Below the pieces are notes generated by a model. It made no database searches, was not told the DNA's origin, and was given only the letters and a program-made list of their open reading frames with translations. A program made the translations under genes and the position numbers. From Stomoxys calcitrans (taxonomy: Eukaryota; Arthropoda; Insecta; Diptera; Muscidae), in the NCBI RefSeq assembly GCF_963082655.1, contig NC_081553.1, positions 60,271,071 to 60,335,070 on the forward strand: a stretch of 64,000 nucleotides of DNA, in the 5' to 3' direction. Positions 50,361-59,390 of this stretch are shown piece by piece; position 1 is the first letter of the stretch; every line of letters begins with the position of its first letter.

Positions 50361-50664
50361 AAGCCAGCCATTTTAAGTTTTCCAACCGAAATTTCGATTT
50401 CTAATGGATTTTCAATGAAATTTTTAATTTTTTGATGGAGTCACGAATTAAGGCCCATTTCGCTCTAGGACGCATAGTTTAGGAGATACAGCCATTTTAA
50501 GTTTTCCGATCGAAATTTCGATTTCTAATGGATTTTCAATGAAATTTTTAATTTTTTGATGGAGTCACAAATTAAGGCCCATTTCCCTCTAGGAAGCATA
50601 GTTTAGGAGACACAGCCATTTAAGTTTTCCAACTGAAATTTCGATTTTTATTGGATTTTCAATG

Positions 50665-51091
50665 GCGCTTTTTACCAAAGTGAGAATCGCTGCACTGATT
50701 CAACCCACAGAACCAGTATCGGTTACACCGGATCTTTGTAGTCTGAATAAGCTATGTGCTAAGCGTCAGATGAATATATTGTAACCTATGGCATAAGGCA
50801 CGTCACAGGGTGACATGTCCCACTTTTTCTGGTGACCACCATATATGACCTATGCAGAAAGGCTAGAAAAGTTCTCGGGAATCATAAAATTTCTGCACCA
50901 TAAGTAAAAATAGCATAACTATAATCTTAAACATTATTTTAAAGTATCTATTTCTCATTATATTTCTCTTTCGAGACGAGCAAAATGATTGAAGAATTTT
51001 TGCCATGGAAAAGTAAGGCCAGAAGAGATCACAACACCAACCACAGTAAGACGCGTTTCAAACTCTTGGCTAAAAATTTTGTTCCCACCTA
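50665..51091. other. Unrecognised right-flank DNA
   Basis: About 430 bp of non-satellite sequence with no recognised element. It contains CACGTCACAGGGTGACATGT, a partial inverted repeat around GTCAC/GTGAC. GGCGACATGTCACACCGTCA at 52961, on the far side of the Helitron, is vaguely similar, but I could not show homology. Confidence 0.4.
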
Positions 51092-51232
51092 GGTTTTTAT
51101 ACCCTCCACCATAGGATGGTGGGTATACTAATTTCATCATTCTGTTGGTAACTGCTCGCAATATTCGTCTGAGACCCCATAAAGTATATATATTCTTGAT
51201 CGTCCTGAGATATTATGTCGATCTAGCCATGA

Positions 51233-51327
51233 CCGTCCGTCCTTCTGTCCGTCCATCCTTCTGTCCGTCCATCCTTCTGTCCGTCCATCCTTCTGTCCGT
51301 CCGTCCTTCTGTCCGTCCGTCTGATTG
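51233..51327. repeat. GTCC-rich microsatellite, 16-bp unit
   Basis: The unit GTCCGTCCATCCTTCT repeats about five times with small changes. It lies in the usual place for the microsatellite of DINE-1-like elements. The minus-strand frame across it (51137-51337, repeated DG/TDRRTD) is a translation of this repeat, not a gene. Confidence 0.9.
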
Positions 51328-51399
51328 TCGAAAGCACGCCAACTTTCGCAGGTGTAAAGCAAGCCGCTTGAAATTTAGCACAAATACTTCAGATTAGTC

Positions 51400-52700
51400 G
51401 GTTGGGATTCTTAATGGGCCATATCGGTCCATGTTTTGACATAGCTGCCATATAAATCGATCCTGGGTCTTGACTTCTTGAGCCTCTAGAGGGCGCAATT
51501 CTTTTCCGATTGGAATGAAATTTTGTACGTCGTGTTTTTTAATGAAATCCAACAGCTGTACCAAGTATGGTTTAAATCGGTCCATAACCTAATATAGCTG
51601 CCATATAAACCGATCTTGGGTCTTGACTTCTTGAGCCTCTAGAGGGCGCAATTCTTATCCGATTGGAATGAAATTTTGCACGACGTGTGTCGCTATAACT
51701 TCCAACAACTGCGCCAAGTATGGTTTAAATCGGTTCATAACCTGATATAGCTGCCATATAAACCGATTTTGGGTCTTGACTTCTTGAGCCTTTAGAGGGC
51801 GCCAATCTTATCCGATTTGGCTGAAAATTTTCATGAGAGGTTTTATTATGACTTCAAACAACTGTGCTGAGTTTTTTCACGACGTGTTTCACTATGACTT
51901 TTAACAACTGTGCAAAGTTAGTTTCTAATCGGTCGATAATCTCATATAGCTGCCACATGCACCGATCTTGGGTCTTGGTTTCTTGAGCCTCTAGAGGGCG
52001 CAATTCTCATCCGATTGGAATGAAATTTTTCACGACGTGTTTCACTATGACTTTCAACAACTGTGCAAAGTTAGGTTCAAATCAGTCGATAATCTCATAT
52101 AGCTGCCATATTAACCGATCTTGGGTCTTGACTGCTTGAGCCACTAGAGACCGATTGTGGGTCTTGACTTCTTGAGCCTCTCGAGGGCGCAATTTTTATG
52201 CGATTTGGCTGAAATTTTGCATGAGATGTTTTATTATGACTTCCATCAGCTGTGCCAAGCATAGTTCATATCGGTTCGTAACCTGATATAGCTGTCATAT
52301 AAACCGATCTTGGGTTTTAACTTCTTGAGCTTCTAGAGGGCGCAATTCCTACCCGATTTGGCTGAAATTTTGCATGACGTATTTTGTCATGACTTTCAAC
52401 AACTGTGCCAAATAAGGTTCAAATCGGTTCATAACCTGATATAGCTGCCATATAAACCGATCTGGGATCTTTACTTCTTGAGCCTCTAGAGGGCGCAGTT
52501 CTCATCCGATTTGAAGAAATTTTGTACAACTGATCCTCTCATAATCATCAACATAAGTGTTTATTATGGTCTGAATAGGTCTATAGCCTTATACATCTCC
52601 CATATAAATCGATCTCTCTATTTTACTTCTCGAGCCCCCAAAGGGCGCAATTTTTATTCGAATTGGCTGACATTTTACACAGGTCTCCACCATTTAATTT
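51400..52700 (+). repeat. 153-bp minisatellite core of the Helitron
   Basis: ATAGCTGCCATATAAACCGA recurs; TAGCTGCCA falls at 51442, 51595 and 51748, 153 bp apart. Each unit also holds TTGACTTCTTGAGCC, TAGAGGGCGCAATT and ACGACGTGTTT. Units toward the right end are more diverged or shortened, for example around 52145 where one is truncated. Confidence 0.88.
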
Positions 52701-52819
52701 AATTATGGTCCAAACCGTACCATATCTTGATATCGCTCTAATAGTAGAGCAAATCTTTTCTTATATCCTTTTTTTTGTCATGAAGAAATGACGGGAAAAG
52801 AACTTGACAAATTACGATC

Positions 52820-52875
52820 CATGGTGGAGGGTATATAAGATTCGGACCGGCCGAACTTAGCACGCTTTTACTTAT
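52820..52875 (+). other. Helitron 3' terminus with GC hairpin
   Basis: TTCGGACCGGCCGAA at 52841-52855 can fold into a 5-bp TTCGG/CCGAA stem, preceded by GTGGAGGGTATA and followed by CTTAGCACGCTTTTACTT. A short GC hairpin near the 3' end is the known Helitron termination signal. The exact last base is uncertain. Confidence 0.7.
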
Positions 52876-53729
52876 TTTTGTATTTTTTGTTTATACAACT
52901 ATTACGTCATTAGTTGAATGTGTCTTGAATGAATGCTGCATGGATTTGAAATGGAAAAAAGGCGACATGTCACACCGTCACAATACACCATATGTAAACG
53001 ATATTCCTGCAAGGCAAGGCGAATCGAGACAAGTCTAGTTGAGTTCATGGTGGACATACAGACTGCATACAGATCGTTCATCGCAGTTCTGAGTTCTTAG
53101 CTGTTGTTATTATTATGATTATCGCTACAGTATAAAATCACACATACTTATATTTTTGTATTACACTACACTCACGTATCAATGTTGATTTTACAGTTCA
53201 TCATCGTCGCAGTCGTGAGACCAAGTGTGTGTTTCTCATGTGTTTTCTTTTCTCATTTCGAAAGTACAATCCCCATATGGTTGACATCACTTTTGCTTAA
53301 TCTAAATATTTATTGTAGAAAAAAACGAAGAAACCAAAACGTATACACAATGCTTTATTTCTTTATAAGCAATCTTTGCCTTTGCCGAAACGTTTAAAGT
53401 TAAGAGACCATATACCAAAGACAATGCACAATTACATTGTCGAAATATTGAAGATTTTGGGGAAGAAATATTGTAATTATATTGGGAAAGAAGTGAACAT
53501 ATACCATTTGTTACTTTGAAGTCATTCATGGTATCTCATTTTTCAAACTTAAAAAAAAAAATCATTGAAGATTACATGCTTCAAGGCTAGAGATCTGAAA
53601 TATTCTCTAAATGAACCATGAAAATGTCTTGAATTTGGAGAAAACTCTCTAGAAAAGGCAAAATTTGAAGAAATTCTCCATGCACTTCAATCAGGGGTGA
53701 AATCTATTAAAATAGCGAAAGTTTGACAA
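52876..53729. other. Unrecognised DNA between two inverted Helitrons
   Basis: About 850 bp with no recognised element. TATAAAATC at 53132 would be an acceptable TATA box, and a 71-codon frame at 53182-53397 follows it, but that frame has no recognised domain, so a promoter is only a guess. An A-tract lies near 53550. The rest is AT-rich and featureless to me. Confidence 0.4.
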
Positions 53730-55402
53730 AAAACAAGTAAACACATGCTAAGTTTAGCCGGGCCGAATCTTGGGAACCCACCACCATGGATTCTGATAAA
53801 AATTCATGCAAACTGAATTTAGTTGAAAGGCATAATTTTATTGTACATACCAATCTTCTGTCAAACCAGCCAGGATAATCGAGAGACCGATTTATATGGG
53901 AGCTATATCAGGTTATAGACCGATTTAGACCGTACTTGGCATAGTTGTTGAAAGTTAAACAGAACACCGCATGCACAATTTCAGCCAAATCGGACAAAAA
54001 ATGCGGCTTCCAGGGGCTCAAGAAGTTAAATCGGGAGATGGGCCTATATGGGAGCTATATCAGGTTATAAAACAATTTGGACCGCACTTGACACAGTTGT
54101 TGGAGGTCATAGCAGAATGCAACGTGTAAAATTTCAACCAAATCCGACAAAAAGTGAGGCTTCCAGGGGCTCGAGAAGTCAAATCGGCAGATCGGCTTAT
54201 ATGGGAGCTATATCAGGTTATAAAACGATTAGGACCGTACTTAACACAGTTGTTAGAGGATACAAGAGAGCACTATGTGCAAACTTTCAGCTAAATCAGA
54301 CAAAAAATGCGGCTTCCATGGGCTCAAGGAGTCAAATCGGGAGATCGGTACATATGAGAGCTACTTGACACAGTTGTTGGAGGTCATAACAGAACATTAT
54401 ATGCAAAATTTCATCCAAATCGCCCAAAAATTTTAACCTCCAAGGGCTCAAGAAGTCAAATCGGGAGATTGGTGTATATGGGAGCTATACCAGGTTATAG
54501 ACTGATTTGAACCGTACTTGCCACAGTCGCTAGAGGTCTTGACAGAATGCCATGTTCAAAATTTCAACCAAAGCGGGTGCAAATTGAGGCTTCCAGGGGC
54601 TCAAGAAGTCAAATCGGGAGATCGGTTTATATGGGAGCTATGTCAGGTTATAAAACGATTTGGACCGTACTTAACACAGTTGTTAGAGGAAACAAGAGAA
54701 CACTATGTGCAAAATTGCAGCCCAATCGGACAAAAAATGCGGCTTCCAGGGGCTAAAGAAGTCAAATCGGGAGATCGGTATATATGGGAGCTATACCAGG
54801 CTATAGACCGATTTGAACCGTACATGACACAGTTGTTGGAAATCATAACAAAACACTACACGCAAAATTTCAGACAAATCAGACAAAAACTACGGCTTCC
54901 AGGGGCTCAAGAAGTCAAATCGGGAGATCGGTATATTTGGGAGCTATACCAGGTTATAGGCCGACTTGGACCGTACTTGACACAGTTATTGGAAGTCATA
55001 ACAAAACACTACACACAAAATTTCAGCCAAATCGGACAAAAAGTGCGACTTCCAGGGGCTCAAGTAGTCAAATTGGGAGATCGGTTTCTATGGGAGCTAC
55101 ACCAGGTTTTAAACCGATTTGAACCACACTTGACACAGTTGTACGAGGTCATAACAAAATCCCATGTGCAAAATTTCAGCCAAATCGTAAAAAAATTGCG
55201 GCTTCCAGGGGCTTAAGAATTCAAATCGGGAGACCGGTTTATATGGGAGCTAAATCCAAATCTAAACTGATATTGGCCCATTTACAATCCCCAACGACCT
55301 TCATCAATACTAAGTATCTGTGCGAAATTTCAAGCGTGTAGCTTTAGGCGTTCGACCGCTATCGTGATTTCGACACCCATTCTATGATGGTGGGTACAAA
55401 AA
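53730..55402 (-). mobile_element. DINE-1/INE-1-like Helitron, reverse orientation, microsatellite lost
   Basis: Read on the plus strand it begins with the reversed 3' end (ACAAGTAAACACATGCTAAG, then TTAGCCGGGCCGAATCTTGG and CCACCACCATGGA) and ends with the reversed 5' end TATGATGGTGGGTACAAAAA at about 55383-55402. Between them lies a tandem 153-bp core. The GTCC microsatellite of the other copy is not seen. The core units differ from those of 51400-52700 (for example CTTCCAGGGGCTCAAGAAG instead of the reversed CTCTAGAGGGCGCAATT), so this is another subfamily. Confidence 0.8.
53880..55260 (-). repeat. 153-bp minisatellite that mimics a repeat protein
   Basis: GCTATAxCAGG or close variants start at 53902, 54054, 54207, 54484, 54637, 54790, 54943, 55096 and 55249; nearly all intervals are 152-153 bp, and one is 277 bp owing to a shortened unit near 54360. 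Because 153 is 51 codons, plus-strand frames stay open across units: 54518-55216 reads 232 codons with recurrent LPGAQEVKSGDR and WELYQ. The open frame follows from the unit length, and the same repeat outside the frame carries stops and indels, so no gene is called. Confidence 0.9.
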
Positions 55403-55488
55403 TTTACGCGGCTGCATAGTCGGAGATTTTATCTGCATATTGACTTCAAGTAGATTCTTAGTCTCCGTATTGCCGTTTTATAAAGGGT

Positions 55489-55628
55489 GATTTTTTAGCT
55501 ATTATCTTTTTGTCAACACTATTTTAAACAGCTCACGCACGTTTCGTGTTTTGTTTCCCTGTCAAACATCTTTAGTTTGGTCCATAATTTAACAATGAAA
55601 CGAACAACGCTAGCAAATTATTACATTT
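55489..55628 (+). mobile_element. Mariner 5'-end fragment
   Basis: TATAAAGGGTGATTTTTTAG resembles a mariner left end at a TA site, and about 105 bp later ATGAAACGAACAACGCTAGC looks like the start of a mariner transposase reading (MKRTTL..). CCCTGTCAAACATC and CATAATTTAACAATGAAACG between them fit the 5' leader of such elements. The fragment stops where the next DINE piece begins at 55629, so the transposase is missing. Similarity is from memory of the family. Confidence 0.6.
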
Positions 55629-55870
55629 TTATACCCTACACCGTAGGGTATAAACACCTCGAACATGTCATTTTAGGTCGATTTAGCCATGTGCGTAGTG
55701 TTTTGGTGCCACTTTCAAAAACTGTGTTAAGTACGATACAAATCGGTTCATAATCTGGTATAGCTGTCATATAAACCGATCTTGGATCTTGACTTCTTGA
55801 GCCAATAGAGGGCGCAATTCTCATCCGATTTGGCTGAAATTTATGTCCGTGAAGATAAATTTGAATATAG
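55629..55870 (+). mobile_element. DINE-1-like Helitron fragment (5' end plus one core unit)
   Basis: It begins TTTTTATACCCTACACCGTA and continues with TCGATTTAGCCATGTG, then one core unit with ATAGCTGTCATATAAACCGA and CTTGACTTCTTGAGCC. The microsatellite and the rest of the core are missing. It truncates the mariner fragment. About 200 bp of AT-rich DNA follow (55871-56070) in which I see nothing. Confidence 0.72.
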
Positions 55871-56070
55871 CTTAGCCAAGACACAAACCTGACATTTTAA
55901 CAAAGCTATGTTAAGTGATAAAGAGAGCACTGTTAACTAATTTTCTTTTGAATTTTAAATAAAAAAAATCATTTTTAGCATTTTCTCACCAAATATTTTC
56001 TAAAATCACTTGCTAAAGAATTCATCTACAACTATAAAATGCTTAATAATAATTAAACCCTAAAACCTCT

Positions 56071-56600
56071 ATGCCAAAAATATTTTTTGAAGACCTGCAG
56101 TTTGAAGGGGTTGTATCCTACGGATTCAACCGGTTGAAACTGAAGGTCTATAGAAGCGGTAGGGTTGGGGAATCGGGAGACGTCTCAGCAGTAGTTGATG
56201 AACACTTGCCTGATGAACTATCGACCACATCGCTAAAGTCTGGCGGATTGCAGGTGACTAAAAATTCCCCTGCCACAATCGAGACAGGAGGGGATGGCAT
56301 CGAAACGGTATCCGACAAGTCCTGTGTGGGTGGGTCACAAAGTTGGACTGGGACAAAGTGTGCGCCAGCGGGGAAGCACGGAACTCAGAAAGTACTTCGA
56401 CAGCAGCAGTTAGTGAGACATTTAAGAAGAAATTGTCCACACCGCAAGTGCCCAGTGACCTGAGGAAAAGTGCTTTCTCACCTGCCCCTGGATGCGTACG
56501 GAAGGTCATCATGACAAGATCTAACGAATTTTGTGAGGTTGAATTTTTGGCGGAATCAAAAGACGAGGCTAACGCTAACAGTGGTAGATGTTCTGAATCC
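56071..56600 (+). pseudogene. Possible ORF1 remnant of the LOA-type LINE
   Basis: Two overlapping plus-strand frames (56071-56463 and 56343-56603) lie directly 5' of the endonuclease region and in the same orientation, where a LINE ORF1 would be. The first has GRVGESGDVSAVVDEHL; the second has PSDLRKSAFSPAP and FCEVEFLAES. They could be one ORF split by a frameshift near 56340-56460. I see no clear zinc knuckles or RRM, so the call rests on position and on composition less AT-rich than the neighbours. Confidence 0.4.
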
Positions 56601-56639
56601 TGACTATAGTCCAGTTTATACAGATAAATCTCCACCATT

Positions 56640-57190
56640 GTAAAGCCGCTTCGGTGCCACTAAAAGTCCTCCTGATGGTAGGGGGATTTGACATGGTTCC
56701 TATACAGGAAACATGGGTGTGTGGAGGACTGGTTCGTGGACTAAGAATTCCGGGAAATGGAAAACACAGAGCCTGTATTCTTGCATACGGTAGTCTGTCG
56801 CTAAGCACTGAAGATTTAGAAGTAGCCAGCCTTGAAATAAACGTCTCATTACTGGCTGGCTTCCTTATATATGGCACACGATTCAGAGATGCCGCCTTCA
56901 AACCTTAAGTGGCTGGTCGAAGCCGCTTCTGTAGGGAAGAAAAGCCTCATTGTAGGAAGTGTTGCTAATGGACATCACCAGTTATGGGGAAGTTCGAATG
57001 TCAACGAAAGCGGTGAGCTGCTTATCGAATATATTTTAAGTTTCAATCTGGCGAATAAACCGACCTTTATTACCAGGAACAAGCGGGAGGTACTAGATAT
57101 TACCTTTGTATCGAAAGATATCAGTGGAAAATATGCGACTGTGAAGTGTTGGATGACCCAGCTATTCTGGCCATCGTTTTATTAGTTTCA
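56640..57190 (+). pseudogene. LINE ORF2 endonuclease domain, decayed
   Basis: Across two frames it encodes VPIQETWVCGG (the QE site), GLRIPGN, then SLIVGSVANGHHQLWGSS, NESGELLIEY, PTFITRNKREVLDITFVS. This is the order of the apurinic-endonuclease-like domain that nicks target DNA in jockey/LOA/I-type LINEs. Where active enzymes have a DAN-H motif this copy reads VAN-GHH, so the catalytic aspartate is replaced by valine, and a stop follows SNLK-type frames. The domain is therefore dead by point mutation as well as by frameshift. It continues into the linker and RT to the right. Confidence 0.8.
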
Positions 57191-58232
57191 GCTTTGGAGA
57201 AAATACTGTAGTAGTGGTCCCTCGGCTAAGCAGTAGAATGGCGGATTGGGATAAATTTCGGCACAAATTCTACACGTCTATCCCTTTCAAACCAGAAAAG
57301 GAAGTGGAAACTACAGAGAATGTTCGACATAATGGTGAAGCGAATCACGAAGGCCCTGAATGACTCGCTTGTGTCAGCATGCTCTAGTGCCAAGCCAAGG
57401 GGCAAACAGCGACCGCCATGGTGGACCCCAGAGATGGTTGGTCAAAGGAAGGAGTGCAGAAAACTCTTCCACAGAGCGAAAGCCACAAGAGCACCACACG
57501 ATTGGGACATGTATAAGGCTGAGCTAAGAAAATATAAGGGCGAGCTTAGAAAAAGGCTCAGAACAAATCCTGGGTAGAATTGTGCAGCTCCGTGAAGGAA
57601 AGCTCTGAGGCGGTGGGGTATATTCGGAAGTCAGAGAATGTATGGACAATGTCTAGTGAGGAAACTCTAGAACTACTCGTTGATATACTTTTCCGGGGAA
57701 ATTCTCCAACGGATAACGTGGCGCCACAAAGGGTTGTCACTGATATGCATTCGGTGGAGGCCATTAGGGAAATTGTGTCTGAGCCGCTGTGGCTGTGGCT
57801 GTGGCTGATAGACTGGTCCCCTGGCTTAGGGAGATATACTCTGCTTGTATCAGAATGTCATATATACCTGTGCGATGAAGGGACACGAAGGTCATTTTCA
57901 TTCCAAAAACAGGAAAACCCTACCAAAAGAAGGCGAAAGATTTTAGTGTGTCATCCTTTATGCTGAAGACTCTTGAGAGGTTGATAGAAATATATCTTAG
58001 GGCAAAGATCCCTGGAGATTGCCTGTCGCGGCAACAGAATGCATATAGTAAAGGCAAATCCAATGAAACAACCCCTCACGGCCTAGTCGGCTACATAGAG
58101 GGTTCTATCGCTGTCAAGGAATATACAATGGTAGCATTTCTTGACATTGAAGGTGCTTTCAATAATGTAAAACCGACGCCAATCATGAAGGAGTTGAAGT
58201 TTCTAGGCATCAACTCTGCCGTAAAAGTCTCC
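57191..58232 (+). pseudogene. LINE ORF2 linker and RT (fingers to motif A), decayed
   Basis: The linker reads KQRPPWWTPEMVGQRKECRK at 57405-57470 and then KGELRKRL. RT parts follow: TLELLVDILFRGN, then LSRQQNAYSKGKSNET, GYIEGS, and FLDIEGAFNN (motif A, one catalytic aspartate) near 58140. The region between motif A and the post-palm segment is absent: KELKFLGINSAVK joins directly, near 58225-58235, to VSLSPWVERM, whose second frame reads LGGENVSFTETAKYLG. Motif C (YADD) and its surroundings, well over 100 codons, are therefore deleted. The left-flank copy at 1829-2945 retains this part, which confirms the deletion. Confidence 0.85.
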
Positions 58233-58470
58233 TTGTCTCCTTGGGTGGAGAGAATGTTTCATTTACAGAAACCGCAAAATACCTGGGTGTTTTGCTGGAC
58301 AGGAAATTGAACTTCAAATCCAACATTTTGGAAGGGGCAAGAAAGGCAACTCTTGCCCCATACACTCGCAGGAGAGCCATTGGCAAAAGTTGGGGATTTA
58401 GACGGCATGTCATGCATTGGGTATATACTGCAGTTGTCCGACCTATACTGCTATATGGTGTTGTGGTCTA
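58233..58470 (+). pseudogene. LINE ORF2 post-palm segment
   Basis: The frame at 58241-58471 encodes ENVSFTETAKYLGVLLDRKL, then KSNILEGARKATLAPYTRRR, AIGKSWGFRRH and VYTAVVRPILLYGVVV. It aligns residue for residue with the minus-strand copy at 212-557 and is the best-preserved stretch shared by the two. It ends in the first unit of the roughly 310-bp triplication. Confidence 0.85.
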
Positions 58471-59390
58471 GTGGACGTCGCTTCAAAAATCCACCTACTG
58501 CTCATTACTTAACTGGATTAAAGGATGGCTTGTTTGTACATCACAGGCGCACTGAGGACAACACCATCGGATGCGCTGAATTTAATGCTACGTCTTATGC
58601 CTCTGGACATTGTGGCTACCCAAATTGCAGCGACCACTGCCGTGAGTTTAAGGGAGCTTCTCATTGGTCATGTGGCGGCTAAGGACACTGCTTTATCCTT
58701 GATACAATATCCGATGTTCTAGGCAGTGTGGATTACAGCCTACGTGAGCCGCTTTTTGATAAAAATTACTGTACCAGTATTGTGGTCTGGTGGACGGCGC
58801 TTCAAACGTCCACCTACTGTTCAATAGTCAACCGGATCCAAAGAATGGCTTGATTGTGCATCACAGAGGACAACACCATCGGATGCGCTGAATTCATTGC
58901 TACGTCTTATGCTTCCGGACATTGTGGCTACCCAAATTGCAGCGACCACTGCCGTGAGGTTAAGGGAGCTTCTCGTTGGTCATGTGGCGGCTACGGACAC
59001 TGTGTTATCTTTGATACAATATCCGATGTTCTAGGCAGTGTGGATTACAGCCTACCTGTGCCGCTTTTTGATAAAAATTACTGTGGTATGGTGGACGGCG
59101 CTTCAAAAATCCACCTTCTGCTCAATACTTAACCGGATTAAAGGATGGCTTGTTTGTGCATCACAGCCGCACTGAGTACAACACCATCGAATGCGCTGAA
59201 TTCAACGCTACGTCTTATGCCTCTGGCCATTGTGGCGACCCAAATTACTGCGACCACTGCCGTGAGGTTAAGGGAACTTCTCATTGGCCATGAGGCGGCT
59301 AAGGACGCTGTGTTATCCTTGATACAATATCCGATGTTCCAGGCAATGTGGCAGCCTACCTGAGGCACTTTTTGATAAAAATTACTGTAC
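58460..59390 (+). repeat. Triplicated block of about 310 bp within LINE ORF2
   Basis: TTGTGGTCTAGTGGACGTCG starts at about 58460; TTGTGGTCTGGTGGACGGCG starts at 58780; CTGTGGTATGGTGGACGGCG starts at 59081. Intervals are 319 and 301 bp. Each copy encodes, in one frame, MACLxITxALxTTPSxALN, RLMPLxIVATQI and LRELLIGHxAAKD. Copies end with TTTTTGATAAAAATTACTGT. Small indels make the lengths unequal and break the frame between copies, so this happened after, or ended, the element's coding life. Confidence 0.92.

Larger units (their letters stand above)
4273..50664. repeat. 46.4-kb tandem array of a 124-bp satellite
   Basis: The period is directly measurable: for example, GAGTCACGAATTAAGG falls at 29161 and 29285. 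Roughly 370 monomers run head-to-tail in one orientation with no interruption seen. Taking GATGGAGTCACG as base 1, bases 1-74 are highly conserved and include CCCTCTAGGACGC and TTTAGGAGATACAGCC. Bases 75-124 vary and occur in two main forms: AACCGAAATTTCG with TCTAATGGA, or AACTGAAATTTCG with TTTATTGGA. CGAAATTTCG is a 10-bp perfect palindrome. The unit is AT-rich, with T/A tracts roughly every 10-11 bp in the variable half. Stop codons occur in all frames and 124 is not divisible by three, so it does not encode a protein repeat. A centromeric or pericentromeric satellite is likely by analogy. I do not recognise the family. Confidence 0.98.
51092..52875 (+). mobile_element. DINE-1/INE-1-like non-autonomous Helitron, full length
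   Basis: The element starts TTTTTATACCCTCCACCATA, continues with GGGTATACTAATTTC, AAAGTATATATATTCTTGAT and GTCGATCTAGCCATG, then a GTCC-rich microsatellite, a tandem 153-bp core, and a 3' end with a GC hairpin followed by CTTAGCACGCTTTTACTT. That order (TATACCC start, TATATATTCTTGATC, GTCCGTC microsatellite, tandem core, 3' hairpin) matches the Drosophila DINE-1/INE-1 family from memory. TATACCCTCCAC at 51097 is mirrored by GTGGAGGGTATA near 52822, forming subterminal inverted repeats. There is no coding capacity; movement would need a Rep/helicase supplied elsewhere. It is the best copy in the window. Confidence 0.83.

Noticed and set aside
4273..50664. CRISPR array, because of regular spaced repeats
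   Set aside because: The whole 124-bp unit repeats, with no unique spacers, and the genome is eukaryotic.
4273..50664. 5S rRNA gene cluster, because the unit is near 120 bp
   Set aside because: No 5S internal control region or recognisable 5S sequence is present, and the monomer is too AT-rich.
4273..50664. Coding tandem-repeat gene
   Set aside because: 124 is not a multiple of three and stops occur in all six frames; no long ORF exists in the array.
51137..51337. Minus-strand ORF rich in TDRRTDG repeats
   Set aside because: It translates the GTCC-rich microsatellite of the Helitron.
50780..53000. GTGACATGT/ACATGTCAC similarity on the two sides of the Helitron as a target duplication
   Set aside because: Helitrons make no target duplication, the words are not at the element's ends, and the match is short.
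53182..53397. Small gene behind a TATA-like box at 53132
   Set aside because: 71 codons, no domain, no second exon or splice evidence; AT-rich DNA gives such frames by chance.
54518..55216. 232-codon plus-strand ORF with 51-residue repeats as a gene
   Set aside because: It is the translation of the 153-bp Helitron minisatellite; the open frame follows from a unit length divisible by three, and the repeat has indels and stops just outside it.
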